Assembly: GCA_019118885.1 (NCBI GenBank)
Contig: DWYB01000024.1
Coordinates: 1-64,000 of the forward strand
Source of the DNA: Candidatus Mediterraneibacter surreyensis
GTDB taxonomy: Bacteria; Bacillota; Clostridia; Lachnospirales; Lachnospiraceae
Reading direction: 5' to 3'
Length of the DNA: 64,000 bases
Position numbers and translations under genes: made by a program. The notes beneath the pieces were generated by a model. The model was not told the DNA's origin. It was given only the letters and a program-made list of their open reading frames with translations, and did no database searches. Below are positions 10,321-19,269 of this stretch, in pieces. Each line of letters begins with the position of its first letter. Within the stretch, counting starts at the first letter, position 1.

Positions 10321-11796
10321 CTATACCGCCACATAAATCAGAGGAATCCGGACAGTAAAAGTGGTTCCCTCACCTTCATTGCTGTAAACCTTGATCGCAC
10401 CACGATGAGCGATGACCGCATTTCTTGCGATCGCAAGTCCTAAACCTGTTCCGCCTATTTCTCTGGAATGAGACTTGTCCACCCGATAGAAGCGTTCAAA
10501 GATATGGGGCTGATCTTTCTCCGGAATACCGATTCCCGAATCTTCCACTTTGATATAGAAATATTTGTGATCCGCATTCAGCGATACATGGACCCAGCCA
10601 TTGTCGTGATTATACTTAATCGCATTTTCTACGAGATTTGATATTGCCAGAGTAAATTTCATCTCATCGATCTCGGCTGTTACAGGCCGAAAACTTTCCA
10701 TCACCATCTCCACATTCTTTTTCTCTGCGATCGGACGGAGACGCTTCAATGTCTGCTCCAAGAGATCATTGATATTTACAGTCTGTATATTTATATTCTG
10801 TCCGGTCTTGTCCATTTTCACAAGAGAGAGCAAATCCGTAATAATATGGTTTTCCCTGTCAATTTCTTTCGCTATATCCTGCATGAATTCCTGGTACATC
10901 TCCACCGGGGCTTCCTTCATCTCGAGAAGAGAATCCGCCAGCACTTTCATGGAAGTCATAGGCGTCTTTAATTCATGCGAGACATTCGAGACAAATTCTT
11001 CTCTGGATTCATCCAGAAGCTTCAGTCTGCCAAGCATCTTATTAAACGCTTCGCTGAGCTGCTTTGTCTCAGTAAACGTATCTACATGCAGCACATCGTC
11101 CACATACCCTTCCGTCACGTTTTCGATCGCTCCGGTGATTCTGTGGATAGGTCGCACCATCCGGTCTGCAAAAAATACGCCGAACACAGCCAGCAGGATC
11201 AGGATAATTCCCACAACCACGCCGCCATGGGCATATAAAATCTGTATGGTCGTCTCTATATTGTCCGTGGAAACGCTTGCCAGCATAACTCCTGTGATCT
11301 CATTATTCTCAGTTCCCATGATCGGGGATGTAACTTCGATGTAATGATTTTTCCTGTCATACTGATTCGTTGTCTCCCCCTGCATACAGCGGATCACATT
11401 CTCCGACACATCCGTCTTTCCCTCGTCGAGACTGTATGTATCTTTAACCACCTTCAGATCCCGGTCGATGATCATGACGCGGCCGTTATAAATATTCGTA
11501 AGCTGTGTAAGATTAGCATTTATGACTTCTGAAGATGTATCATTGAGATAATTATAACTTCCGAGCTGATTGCACAGAATCGTACACTGATTCTGTATCT
11601 CGGCCGTCCTTAACTCCACCGCCCGCAGCTCATAGAACTTTACGACGCCAAACAGCGCACCAAGGCAGGGCATCAGCCCTGCCAGCACAACCACTGCTAT
11701 AATGCGGACCCGCATATTTTTGAAGACTTTATCTCTTAACCTGAAATGACCTTTAGCCTTGGAAATAATAACCCACTCCCCACTTTGTATGTACAA
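10321..11796 (-). CDS. Membrane sensor histidine kinase (WalK/PhoR-like)
   Basis: Sensor kinase partner of the response regulator just upstream. Order of parts: TM1 about residues 30-53, an extracellular sensing domain to about 190, TM2 about 192-212, HAMP to about 265, HisKA with the phospho-acceptor His274 in NVSHELKTP, and the ATPase with NLVENAIKYNHDNG, DSGIGIPEKD and GGTGLGLAIA. The start is uncertain: the frame is open from a TTG at 11796, overlapping the regulator by 44 bp, while the first ATG is at 11715, directly before TM1. The basic stretch between them could be a real cytoplasmic N-terminus. Located between comEA and comEC; the signal is unknown. Confidence 0.9.
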   Translation of the reverse strand: MYIQSGEWVIISKAKGHFRLRDKVFKNMRVRIIAVVVLAGLMPCLGALFGVVKFYELRAVELRTAEIQNQCTILCNQLGSYNYLNDTSSEVINANLTQLTNIYNGRVMIIDRDLKVVKDTYSLDEGKTDVSENVIRCMQGETTNQYDRKNHYIEVTSPIMGTENNEITGVMLASVSTDNIETTIQILYAHGGVVVGIILILLAVFGVFFADRMVRPIHRITGAIENVTEGYVDDVLHVDTFTETKQLSEAFNKMLGRLKLLDESREEFVSNVSHELKTPMTSMKVLADSLLEMKEAPVEMYQEFMQDIAKEIDRENHIITDLLSLVKMDKTGQNINIQTVNINDLLEQTLKRLRPIAEKKNVEMVMESFRPVTAEIDEMKFTLAISNLVENAIKYNHDNGWVHVSLNADHKYFYIKVEDSGIGIPEKDQPHIFERFYRVDKSHSREIGGTGLGLAIARNAVIAHRGAIKVYSNEGEGTTFTVRIPLIYVAV

Positions 11797-12439
11797 ATTT
11801 CGGTTCGCTCGGATTAAGTTCGATCTTCTCCCTCAACCGTCTGATATGTACATCCACTGTTCTTGCATCTCCCGGATAATCATATCCCCACACGAGATTC
11901 AGAAGATTTTCCCTGCTGTATACTTTGTTGGGATTCGTTGCGAGCAGCTCCAGGACATCGAACTCTTTCGCCGTCAGATTGATCTCCCGTTCTCCGATAA
12001 ATACACGTCTGCTCTCACAGTCTATTTTCATGTTGCCTTTAACGAGCACCGGACTGCCGGCCGGCTCTTTTCTCTTCGATGTCCGGCGCATGATCGCCTT
12101 GATCCTGGCTTTTACTTCAAGGATATTAAACGGTTTTGTAATGTAATCATCCGCACCGTATTCAAGTCCCAGAATCTTGTCCATATCTTCACTCTTGGCT
12201 GTCAGCATAACGATAGGCATATCCGAGAACTCCCGTATCTGCTGGCACACCTCAAATCCATCGATCTTCGGCAGCATCACATCCAGAAGCACAAGATCAT
12301 ACTCGCACTTTCTGGCAAGCTCCAGCGCCTCTTCTCCGTCATACGCACAGTCTACTTCCATGCCCTCCTGCTCCAGGCTGAAACGGATTCCTTTCACGAT
12401 CAGCTTTTCATCATCTACAACCAAAATCTTTTTACTCAT
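11753..12439 (-). CDS. OmpR/WalR-type response regulator
   Basis: Two-domain transcription factor. The receiver domain has the acidic pair D9-D10, phospho-acceptor Asp53 in LLDVMLP, and TKPF. The C-terminal winged helix includes YSRENLLNLVWGYDYPGDARTVDVHIRRL, here cited by its ends (about residues 175-205), very close to the WalR type. 228 residues, normal length. It is immediately followed by, and probably coupled to, the histidine kinase. No target operator could be recognised in the window. Confidence 0.94.
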   Translation of the reverse strand: MSKKILVVDDEKLIVKGIRFSLEQEGMEVDCAYDGEEALELARKCEYDLVLLDVMLPKIDGFEVCQQIREFSDMPIVMLTAKSEDMDKILGLEYGADDYITKPFNILEVKARIKAIMRRTSKRKEPAGSPVLVKGNMKIDCESRRVFIGEREINLTAKEFDVLELLATNPNKVYSRENLLNLVWGYDYPGDARTVDVHIRRLREKIELNPSEPKFVHTKWGVGYYFQG

Positions 12440-12462
12440 ACTCCACTTTCACGACTCCTGTG

Positions 12463-13137
12463 TCAAATTGTTATATCATCTTTTATTTTATTAAACACGC
12501 CTTCTTTGATTCCCTCAATCTGCATCAGTTCTTCAATACTCTCGAATCTGCCATGCTCATCCCTGTACTTCAGGATACTCGCAGCCTTTGCTTCTCCGAT
12601 CCCGGTCAGGCCCATGAGTTCCTCTTCTCCAGCTGTATTTATATTTACTTTTGTGTTCTCCGCACTTCTGGTTACTGTATTTTCTCCAACCCCTGCGCCC
12701 TGTGCAGCTTCTTCCTCTGTCGGAACATAGATCTGTTCTCCGTCTGTGACGACCCTGGCCTGATTGACAGTATCCTGCGCCGCCTGTTCCGTAACACCTC
12801 CGGCAGACTGTATCGCCTCATACACCCGTGCGTCTGCATCTAATTCATATACTCCAGGTTCTTTAACAGCCCCGCACACATATACAAAAACCGTGGTTTC
12901 CCCGGAAGTTTCCGCAGATTTCCGGATCTCATCATCCCCGGCCGCATCCGTTTCTTCCGTCTGTTTTGTACCCGCTTTCACATCTTCCTGCCGTGTTTTC
13001 TCCGTCAGCTGCAATTCTTCAATGCCATATTCCTCTGTATCTCTTCGGCTGCATCCCGCCAGAAAGAAAAACGCTGCCAACAAAAGCGCTTTTCGTATAA
13101 TATACGGTATTCCTAAATTTCTCCGATCGTCTTGCAT
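12463..13137 (-). CDS. comEA: ComEA-type DNA-binding competence lipoprotein
   Basis: Membrane-anchored receptor for exogenous double-stranded DNA. N-terminal lipobox LAGC at about residue 29 rather than a simple TM anchor, an acidic Glu/Thr linker, an SLBB domain (VYVCGAVKEPGVYEL and following) and a C-terminal double helix-hairpin-helix domain (VNINTAGEEELMGLTGIGEAKA..). 224 residues, standard. Start ATG has GAGGGAGAAAAGAGAT upstream. It heads the gene run that leads to the two-component pair, gerMN and comEC, with its own promoter at 13197-13225. Confidence 0.92.
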   Translation of the reverse strand: MQDDRRNLGIPYIIRKALLLAAFFFLAGCSRRDTEEYGIEELQLTEKTRQEDVKAGTKQTEETDAAGDDEIRKSAETSGETTVFVYVCGAVKEPGVYELDADARVYEAIQSAGGVTEQAAQDTVNQARVVTDGEQIYVPTEEEAAQGAGVGENTVTRSAENTKVNINTAGEEELMGLTGIGEAKAASILKYRDEHGRFESIEELMQIEGIKEGVFNKIKDDITI

Positions 13138-13196
13138 ATCTCTTTTCTCCCTCTTCTGACAAGCGGAAGAACTACCCCTTTATGCCGGACAGTAAC

Positions 13197-13225
13197 ATTG
13201 TAACGAATTTCTTCTTAAATTACAA
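13197..13225 (-). promoter_or_regulatory. Predicted sigma-A promoter upstream of comEA
   Basis: Minus strand TTGTAA (13225-13220), 17-bp spacer, TACAAT (13202-13197), about 60 bp before the comEA start. The rest of the 13138-13328 gap is AT-rich without a convincing gene. Confidence 0.6.
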
Positions 13226-13328
13226 TAGATAATTAAATGTTTGTTAAAGATTTGACGCATTGTTACAATTTTATTACGGTTGTTTTGCAAATCCCCGGAT
13301 TTTTCACCTGTTTTGCAGAAATATATCT

Positions 13329-13760
13329 TTATTCCCACTGGAATATAGCTATCCCCACAACAGCCAGGACAAGCCCGCCCAACTTTCTCCATGAAAAGGG
13401 CTCTTTATCCATTCCAAAAAGACCAAAGAGTTCGATCACGTAAGATACCGCCAGCTGTGCAATGACGATAAGAAGCGCCGACTTCGCCGGCCCCAGAGCT
13501 TCAATGCTCTTGATGACCGTCCATGTGATCCCGGCGCCGATCACACCTCCCAAAAGCATATATTTCGGTTCCACTTTTCCGAGAGCAGCCACGCTGTCGC
13601 GCCCGGTAAAGAACCATGCTGCCAGACAGACCGCAAAAGCCGTGATCTGCACCCAGCCGTTGCTCACCCACACTCCGGTTGTTTTCGTGACCTGCGTATT
13701 GAACACTCCCTGTATACTCATCATCGCTCCTGAGAGCAGCGCAATAAAAAAACCAATCAT
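13329..13760 (-). CDS. DMT-family small membrane transporter (YdcZ/DUF606 type)
   Basis: 143-residue protein with about five hydrophobic helices and the family start MIGFFIALLSGAMMSIQGVFN. The YdcZ family is half the size of EamA transporters and is thought to work as dimers; the substrate is unknown. It has its own ATGGAGGT ribosome binding site. It sits between argD and comEA on the same strand, but nothing links it functionally to either. Confidence 0.8.
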   Translation of the reverse strand: MIGFFIALLSGAMMSIQGVFNTQVTKTTGVWVSNGWVQITAFAVCLAAWFFTGRDSVAALGKVEPKYMLLGGVIGAGITWTVIKSIEALGPAKSALLIVIAQLAVSYVIELFGLFGMDKEPFSWRKLGGLVLAVVGIAIFQWE

Positions 13761-13845
13761 AGGATCATACCTCCATGCATTTTATGCCTGTTTTCCGGAT
13801 AGTATGTCCTGTGAATGGTTTTCCTATACATCGCTGGTCCGCCGT

Positions 13846-15030
13846 TTAATCTGCCAGCGCCTTTTTCAGTTTTCCGATCATCTCGTCAATATGTTTCTCC
13901 TCCACGATCAGAGGCGGAACAAAGCGGAGCACATTCCCTTCGGCCTGTATTACCAGAAGGCCGTCCTCCACACACCGCCGGTTTACTTCGGCGATCGGCT
14001 TTGTGATCTCGATGCCCTGCATCAGACCTTTCCCTTTACGCTGAACTACACAGTCCAGCTCGTCCACAAGCTCATCCAGCTTTTTCGTGAGGTAAGGAGC
14101 CACTTCATTGACATGCCCCACGATATTATCCCGCTCAAAGATCTCAATCACTTTTTTCACGGCAGTGCACGCAAGCGGATTACCGCCATATGTAGCTCCA
14201 TGGTCTCCGGGTTTCAGAGAGTATTGAGCTACTTCTTCTGTCATGGCAAACGCTCCCACCGGGATGCCGTTTCCGATGGCTTTTGCCATTGTCATAATAT
14301 CCGGCTTTGTGCCGAATCCCTGCCATGCGAACATACTTCCCGTCCTGCCCATGCCGCACTGCACCTCATCGCAGATCATAAGGATTCCGTTCTCGTCACA
14401 GATTTTCCGGATTCCTTCCATAAATTCCTGTGTGGCAAGATTGATACCGCCCTCTCCCTGCAGCGGCTCCAGAATGATCGCGCAGGTCTTGTCGCTGACC
14501 AGTGCTTTCACGCTGTCCAGATCATTAAACTTCGCGAATTTCACACCCGGTACAAGAGGCTCAAACGGCTCTCTGTAAGAATCATGTCCTGTCACGGACA
14601 CAGCTCCGAATGTCCTGCCGTGGAAAGAGTTCTCCATGGCGATAAATTCATATCTTCCCGTACCTTTCGTATAAGCGTAACGTCTGGCTGACTTTAAGGC
14701 GCCTTCCACAGCTTCACCGCCGCTGTTTGTAAAAAACACACGGTCCATGCCGCACACCCGGTTCAGTTCTCTCGCCGCCTCGCCGCAGCTCTCATGATAG
14801 TAGAGATTGGAAGTATGATACAGTTTGTCTATCTGCGCCTTAAGCGTCTCATTTAACTCTTTATTGTCGTACCCCAGCCCTGTCACTGCAAAACCTGCCG
14901 CAAAATCAAGGTATTCTTTTCCGTCTGTGTCATAGAGGTACATTCCCTCGCCGTGATCCAGCACAACCGGGAAACGATTGTAGACATGGATCAGATTCTC
15001 TTCTGCCGCCTGTATCTTATTATTCACCAT
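13846..15030 (-). CDS. argD: Acetylornithine aminotransferase
   Basis: PLP-dependent class III aminotransferase making N-acetylornithine from N-acetylglutamate semialdehyde. Motifs: [35 protein letters not shown], and the Schiff-base lysine in [16 protein letters not shown]. About 394 residues from the ATG at 15030; an upstream GTG at 15051 is also open. It overlaps the argB stop by 11 bp, so it is the last gene of the arg operon. Identification is strong from context and motifs. Confidence 0.93.
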   Translation of the reverse strand: MVNNKIQAAEENLIHVYNRFPVVLDHGEGMYLYDTDGKEYLDFAAGFAVTGLGYDNKELNETLKAQIDKLYHTSNLYYHESCGEAARELNRVCGMDRVFFTNSGGEAVEGALKSARRYAYTKGTGRYEFIAMENSFHGRTFGAVSVTGHDSYREPFEPLVPGVKFAKFNDLDSVKALVSDKTCAIILEPLQGEGGINLATQEFMEGIRKICDENGILMICDEVQCGMGRTGSMFAWQGFGTKPDIMTMAKAIGNGIPVGAFAMTEEVAQYSLKPGDHGATYGGNPLACTAVKKVIEIFERDNIVGHVNEVAPYLTKKLDELVDELDCVVQRKGKGLMQGIEITKPIAEVNRRCVEDGLLVIQAEGNVLRFVPPLIVEEKHIDEMIGKLKKALAD

Positions 15031-15919
15031 GATAATACCTGCTTTCTTCACTGTTTAAAATCGCCGTACCGATTCCTCTGTTCGTAAAGATCTCAAGGAG
15101 CAGACAGTGCGGAATACGTCCGTCCAGAATATGCACTCTTGAAACGCCTGCTTCAATGGCGTCGATACAGTTCTGGAGCTTCGGAAGCATACCGCCTCCG
15201 ATGTATCCGCTGTCCATCAGCTTCTTCGCCTCATCCACACGGAGCTCGGATATAAGCGTAGACGGATCGGACGGATCCTTGTATACGCCCTCAATGTCAG
15301 TCAGAAACGCCAGCTTCTCTGCTTTCACCGCGCGGGCAATCGCGCACGCCGCATCGTCCGCATTGATATTATATGTGTTAAAGTCGTCGTCCAGTCCCAC
15401 CGGGCATACGATCGGGAGAAAATCCTTCTCCAGCAGATCATAGAGGATCTGGCCGTTTACTTCTTTGATATCACCCACATATCCGATATCCTGACCGTCG
15501 GAATACTTCTTGTCGACCTTCAGGAGAGCGCCGTCCTTGCCGCTGATGCCGATGGCACGAACGCCAAGGCTCTCCACAAGCTGTACCAGACTCTTGTTCA
15601 CACGGCCAAGCACCATCTCCGCCACTTCCATCGTATCTGCATCGGTCACGCGCAGGCCGTTGATAAATTTCGGTTCCATTCCCACTTTGCCGACCCACTT
15701 ACTGATCTCCTTGCCGCCGCCGTGAACAATGATCGGCTTGAATCCGACAAGCTTCAGAAGAGTCACGTCCTCGATCACACGTTTCTTCAGTTCCTCGTCC
15801 ACCATAGCGCTGCCGCCGTATTTGACCACAATGATCTTGCGGTTGAAGCGCTGGATATATGGCAGGGCCTCGATGAGAACCTGCGCTTTATCGAGATATT
15901 GCTGCATATTCTTATTCAT
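15020..15919 (-). CDS. argB: Acetylglutamate kinase
   Basis: Phosphorylates N-acetylglutamate, the second step of arginine synthesis and often the feedback-controlled one. Amino-acid-kinase fold: [11 protein letters not shown] at the N-terminus, [12 protein letters not shown], and the C-terminal region [15 protein letters not shown]. 299 residues with an N-terminal helix ([19 protein letters not shown]) of the kind found in arginine-sensitive hexameric enzymes. Start ATG at 15919 follows GAAGGAGG. Confidence 0.95.
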   Translation of the reverse strand: MNKNMQQYLDKAQVLIEALPYIQRFNRKIIVVKYGGSAMVDEELKKRVIEDVTLLKLVGFKPIIVHGGGKEISKWVGKVGMEPKFINGLRVTDADTMEVAEMVLGRVNKSLVQLVESLGVRAIGISGKDGALLKVDKKYSDGQDIGYVGDIKEVNGQILYDLLEKDFLPIVCPVGLDDDFNTYNINADDAACAIARAVKAEKLAFLTDIEGVYKDPSDPSTLISELRVDEAKKLMDSGYIGGGMLPKLQNCIDAIEAGVSRVHILDGRIPHCLLLEIFTNRGIGTAILNSEESRYYHGE

Positions 15920-15932
15920 ACTTACCTCCTTC

Positions 15933-15991
15933 GGGGACGTAGTAAAACCCGATTTGACTACGTCCCCAATCGAACTTCACGGTGTCCCAAA
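15933..15991. repeat. Palindromic intergenic repeat (GGGGACGTAGT family), copy 1
   Basis: GGGGACGTAGT (15933-15943) and its inverse ACTACGTCCCC (15957-15967) form an 11-bp stem, followed by AATCGAA.TTCA.GGTGTCCCAAA. A second copy in the opposite orientation lies at 17773-17832. The pair brackets argJ and the GNAT gene. The rest of the argB-argJ gap carries related GTCCC pieces only. Confidence 0.75.
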
Positions 15992-16038
15992 TCGACTTTT
16001 GCCCTGTCCCCGTTTACATCATTTTATTCCAAATCATT

Positions 16039-17262
16039 TTAACTGCGGTAATCTGCATTAATATCAATATATCCATGTGTCAGGTCGCATCCCCATGCTG
16101 CCGCCTCCACATCGCCCTCTTTGATATCAGCAATTGCCGTTACTTTCGGCTGTGATAAAATTTCTGTCGCTTTTTCCTCGCTGTAATCCAGTGCCACTCC
16201 GTTCTCAATGATCTTGAGTTTCCCCGCCTCGCTTACGAAATACAGGTCTACTTTCTCCGGATCAAACTGTGCTCCTGAGTATCCCATGGCGCACAGAATC
16301 CTTCCCCAGTTGGCGTCGTGTCCTGCGATTGCCGCTTTGGTCAGATTGGAGCAGACGATAGATTTGGCAAGTTTTTTCGCCTGTTCTTTCGTATCCGCAC
16401 CGATAACTTTTGCCTCAAACAGTGCCGTAGCGCCCTCTCCGTCTCCCGCGATCTCTTTTGCCAGAGTCTCATTTACATAATGAAGAGCTTTTTTAAACGT
16501 CTCATATTCCCATGTACCATAACGGATCTTGTCGTTTCCGGCTGCACCGTTTGCCAGAAGAAGCACCGTGTCATTGGTCGAGGTATCCCCGTCGACGGAG
16601 ATCATATTATATGTATCTTCCACGTCTTCGCTGAGCGCGGCCTGAAGAGCCTTTCTGGAAATCTTGGCATCCGTTGTGATAAATGCAAGCATGGTGCACA
16701 TATTCGGATGGATCATACCGGATCCTTTCGCCATTCCTCCGATGGTCACTGTCACATCCCCGATTTCAACCGTAACTGCAACTTCTTTTTTCTTTGTATC
16801 TGTAGTCATAACCGCCTGGGCAGCCTGCGTACCACTCTCAAGATCCGCTTTCTTCGCTTCTGCTAACTTATGGATTCCTTCTTTTACCCGATCCATAGGA
16901 AGCTGTTTTCCGATCACACCTGTAGAGCCGATCAAGACGCCCTTTTCATCCACGCCCAGTACTTTAGCCGCTTCTTTTGCTGTCTCTGCACAATAGTTCA
17001 TGCCCTCTTCTCCGGTACACGCATTGGCAATGCCGGAATTAACGATGACAGCTTGCGACCTTATTCCGCTGTCCACTACACTTCTATCCCATTTTACCGG
17101 CGCGGCTTTCACTAAATTGGTCGTAAATGTTCCCGCCACTTTACAGGGCTTCTCACTGTAGATAAGCGCCATATCCGCGCGGTCCTGATACTTAATACCG
17201 GCTGCCGCTGCTGCCGCTTCAAACCCTTTTGCCGCTGTCACTCCACCTTTGATCTTTTCCAT
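16039..17262 (-). CDS. argJ: Bifunctional ornithine acetyltransferase / N-acetylglutamate synthase
   Basis: Recycles the acetyl group from N-acetylornithine to glutamate; members that are bifunctional can also use acetyl-CoA. The precursor cleaves itself before the Thr of MCTMLAF (about residue 190) to give alpha and beta chains. Other motifs: VNSGIANACTGEEG, GSTGVIGKQLP, GHDANWGRI. Start ATG at 17262 with GAAGGA six nt upstream gives 407 residues; a longer frame to 17313 would overlap the GNAT gene and is unlikely. It is flanked by inverted repeats. No argA-like gene is visible, in line with ArgJ supplying acetylglutamate. Confidence 0.95.
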   Translation of the reverse strand: MEKIKGGVTAAKGFEAAAAAAGIKYQDRADMALIYSEKPCKVAGTFTTNLVKAAPVKWDRSVVDSGIRSQAVIVNSGIANACTGEEGMNYCAETAKEAAKVLGVDEKGVLIGSTGVIGKQLPMDRVKEGIHKLAEAKKADLESGTQAAQAVMTTDTKKKEVAVTVEIGDVTVTIGGMAKGSGMIHPNMCTMLAFITTDAKISRKALQAALSEDVEDTYNMISVDGDTSTNDTVLLLANGAAGNDKIRYGTWEYETFKKALHYVNETLAKEIAGDGEGATALFEAKVIGADTKEQAKKLAKSIVCSNLTKAAIAGHDANWGRILCAMGYSGAQFDPEKVDLYFVSEAGKLKIIENGVALDYSEEKATEILSQPKVTAIADIKEGDVEAAAWGCDLTHGYIDINADYRS

Positions 17263-17278
17263 TTGTAATCCTTCTTTC

Positions 17279-17725
17279 TTATTGTTCGTTAAAAGCTGTA
17301 ATGTTTTCTTCATTCAATGTAAAATCATAATAATTCAAATCCAGTCGCTCTGTCCATCCGATCGTATTCCAGAATGCATTTCCAATATCATTCTTTGTAA
17401 ATGCAATAAGCGAAACCTTGTTGATCTTCTCTGCCTGCAGTGCTTTCATCGCATGGACCACCATCTCGCGCCCAATCCCGTGCCGACGATACGCTTCATC
17501 CACACATACATGATAGAGACAGCCCCGTCTTCCGTCATGACCGCAGAGAATACTTCCCACAATCTTTCCGTCTTTCACCGCTACCACGCTGGTCGTAGGA
17601 TTTCTCTTCAGGAACCGGTCCACACCCTCTCTGGAGTCATCGATACTCCGGATACCGAACCCCCGGATCTTCTTCCAGAGAGCATAAACTTCATCATAAT
17701 CATCTATTGTCATAACTCTTATCAT
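17279..17725 (-). CDS. GNAT-family N-acetyltransferase
   Basis: 148-residue acetyltransferase with the acetyl-CoA loop RRHGIGREMV and preceding strand LYHVCVDEAY. The substrate is unknown. It is inserted between argC and argJ, 16 bp before argJ, so it is probably co-transcribed. This could mean an arginine-pathway role, for example an extra acetylglutamate-forming activity, but the protein resembles generic GNATs of the ribosomal-protein or small-molecule type. Together with argJ it is bracketed by two inverted repeat copies. Confidence 0.85.
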   Translation of the reverse strand: MIRVMTIDDYDEVYALWKKIRGFGIRSIDDSREGVDRFLKRNPTTSVVAVKDGKIVGSILCGHDGRRGCLYHVCVDEAYRRHGIGREMVVHAMKALQAEKINKVSLIAFTKNDIGNAFWNTIGWTERLDLNYYDFTLNEENITAFNEQ

Positions 17726-17772
17726 TGTTAAATATTCCTTTCATCTTCATTTAGGGACACCCTTCTCACAGC

Positions 17773-17832
17773 TTTGGGACACCCTGAACTTCGATTCGGG
17801 ACGTAGTAAAACCTGATTTGACTACGTCCCCG
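17773..17832. repeat. Palindromic intergenic repeat (GGGGACGTAGT family), copy 2, inverted
   Basis: Reverse complement of the copy at 15933-15991 with a few mismatches. The hairpin GGGACGTAGT (17798-17807) / ACTACGTCCC (17821-17830) and the arm CTTTGGGACACCCTGAACTTCGATT match copy 1 read backwards. It fills the gap between argC and the GNAT gene. Confidence 0.75.
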
Positions 17833-17833
17833 A

Positions 17834-18874
17834 TCACGGGAACATCGGGACTAATTCCAACCCTTCGCTCTCTTTTAATCCGAACATCAGGTTCATATTC
17901 TGAACCGCCTGTCCCGCAGCGCCTTTCACCAGATTATCGATAGCGCCCATCATAATGATACGTCCTGTCCTCGGATCGATCTTAAATCCGATATCCACAT
18001 AGTTGCTACCCTCTACCCATTTCGTCTCCGGGCATACGTCTTTATCAAGGACACGCACAAATTTTTCATCCGCGTAATATTTGTCATAAACAGCCTTTAC
18101 TTCTTCCCAGCTTACATCTTTCGTAAGTTTTGCATATTCCGTAGCAAGGATTCCTCTGTTCATCGGTACAAGATGCGGGGTAAAATTGAGCACTACTTTC
18201 TCACCTGCCGCATACCCCAGCTGCTCCTCGATTTCAGGAGTATGTCTGTGGGTTGCCACGCCGTAAGCTTTCATATTCTCATTTACTTCACAGAAGAGAT
18301 TCTGTACTTTTGCCCCTCTGCCCGCTCCTGAAGTACCTGATTTGGCATCGATGATCAGTGTGCCCATATCGATCAGTCCTTCTTTTGCAAGAGGATATGC
18401 CGTCAGGATGGAGCATGTCGTATAGCAGCCCGGATTTGCCACCAATCTTGCTTTCTTCACATCTTCGCGGTTGATCTCGCACAGCCCGTATACCGCCTCG
18501 TCAATGAACTGCGGTGCCTTGTGCTCGATCTTGTACCACTCTTCGTAAACTTTCACGTCTTTCAGTCGGAAGTCCGCACTCAGATCAATGATCTTTGTCT
18601 TTGAAAGAATTTCTTCATTTACAAGAGATGCACACAGCCCCTGAGGCGTCGCCGTGAAGATCACATCCACCTGGGATGCCAGTTCCTCCATATTGTCATC
18701 CATACAGACCGCATCCACGATCTGGAACATATTTCTGTATACATCCGCATATTTCTGATCAATATAGCTTCTTGAGCCATACCACTTGATCTCTGCATTT
18801 TTATGTCCTGATAATATTCTTACGAGTTCACCGCCTGCATAGCCAGTGGCGCCGATAATACCAACTTTGATCAT
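17834..18874 (-). CDS. argC: N-acetyl-gamma-glutamyl-phosphate reductase
   Basis: NADPH-dependent third step of arginine synthesis. Rossmann motif GIIGATGYAGGELVRIL at the N-terminus; catalytic Cys in VANPGCYTT (near residue 150); C-terminal NLVKGAAGQAVQNMN. 346 residues as usual. It is the first gene of the arg cluster, with the predicted promoter and operator 160-190 bp upstream. argF and argH are not in this window; argG is elsewhere (45683). Confidence 0.96.
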   Translation of the reverse strand: MIKVGIIGATGYAGGELVRILSGHKNAEIKWYGSRSYIDQKYADVYRNMFQIVDAVCMDDNMEELASQVDVIFTATPQGLCASLVNEEILSKTKIIDLSADFRLKDVKVYEEWYKIEHKAPQFIDEAVYGLCEINREDVKKARLVANPGCYTTCSILTAYPLAKEGLIDMGTLIIDAKSGTSGAGRGAKVQNLFCEVNENMKAYGVATHRHTPEIEEQLGYAAGEKVVLNFTPHLVPMNRGILATEYAKLTKDVSWEEVKAVYDKYYADEKFVRVLDKDVCPETKWVEGSNYVDIGFKIDPRTGRIIMMGAIDNLVKGAAGQAVQNMNLMFGLKESEGLELVPMFP

Positions 18875-19020
18875 ATCCTTGTCCTTTCCGTATATATTCT
18901 ATAAAATCTTCCTTTTGCTCCTGAGAAATGACTGCTGCGGATCGCTCCGCATTTCAGTTTCCTATGATATACCTCATTTAATAGTAAGTAAAGCGTTTCA
19001 TAAAAACAGTTATGAATAAC

Positions 19021-19060
19021 ACTTGCATAATAATACATCTTTTTTGTATATTATGCAAGT
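19021..19060. promoter_or_regulatory. Palindromic operator with divergent promoters, probable arginine-repressor site
   Basis: ACTTGCATAATA (19021-19032) is exactly inverted at 19049-19060. On the minus strand TTGCAT (19058-19053), 17 bp, TATTAT (19035-19030) forms the argC promoter. By symmetry TTGCAT (19023-19028), 18 bp, TATATT (19047-19052) points toward the sigma-factor gene. A further TATGAATAAC lies at 19011-19020. AT-rich TGCATAAT/TGAATAA boxes are characteristic of ArgR/AhrC operators, and the same TTGCATAAT lies over the argG -35. The remainder of the 18875-19269 gap holds only the promoter below and no gene. Confidence 0.65.
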
Positions 19061-19201
19061 ATTATTTATATATATTCATTTACTAAACCTTATTCTCCCA
19101 TGAAATTCCAAAACTCCAGACTCTTACAGGTGTATAATATGTGAATACTTATGAAATTCAACTGCTTCCGATTAAAAACATTTCAACATAATCCCTGGCT
19201 T

Positions 19202-19230
19202 TTTACAATCAGAAGCGCACACTTTATAAA
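19202..19230 (+). promoter_or_regulatory. Predicted promoter of the ECF sigma-ABC operon
   Basis: TTTACA (19202-19207), 17 bp, TATAAA (19225-19230), about 40 bp before the sigma-factor start. Sequence fits a vegetative promoter; an autoregulatory ECF promoter cannot be recognised by eye. Confidence 0.5.
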
Positions 19231-19269
19231 ATTCATACGTTATACATTATGAAAGGAGGGACTTTGCTG

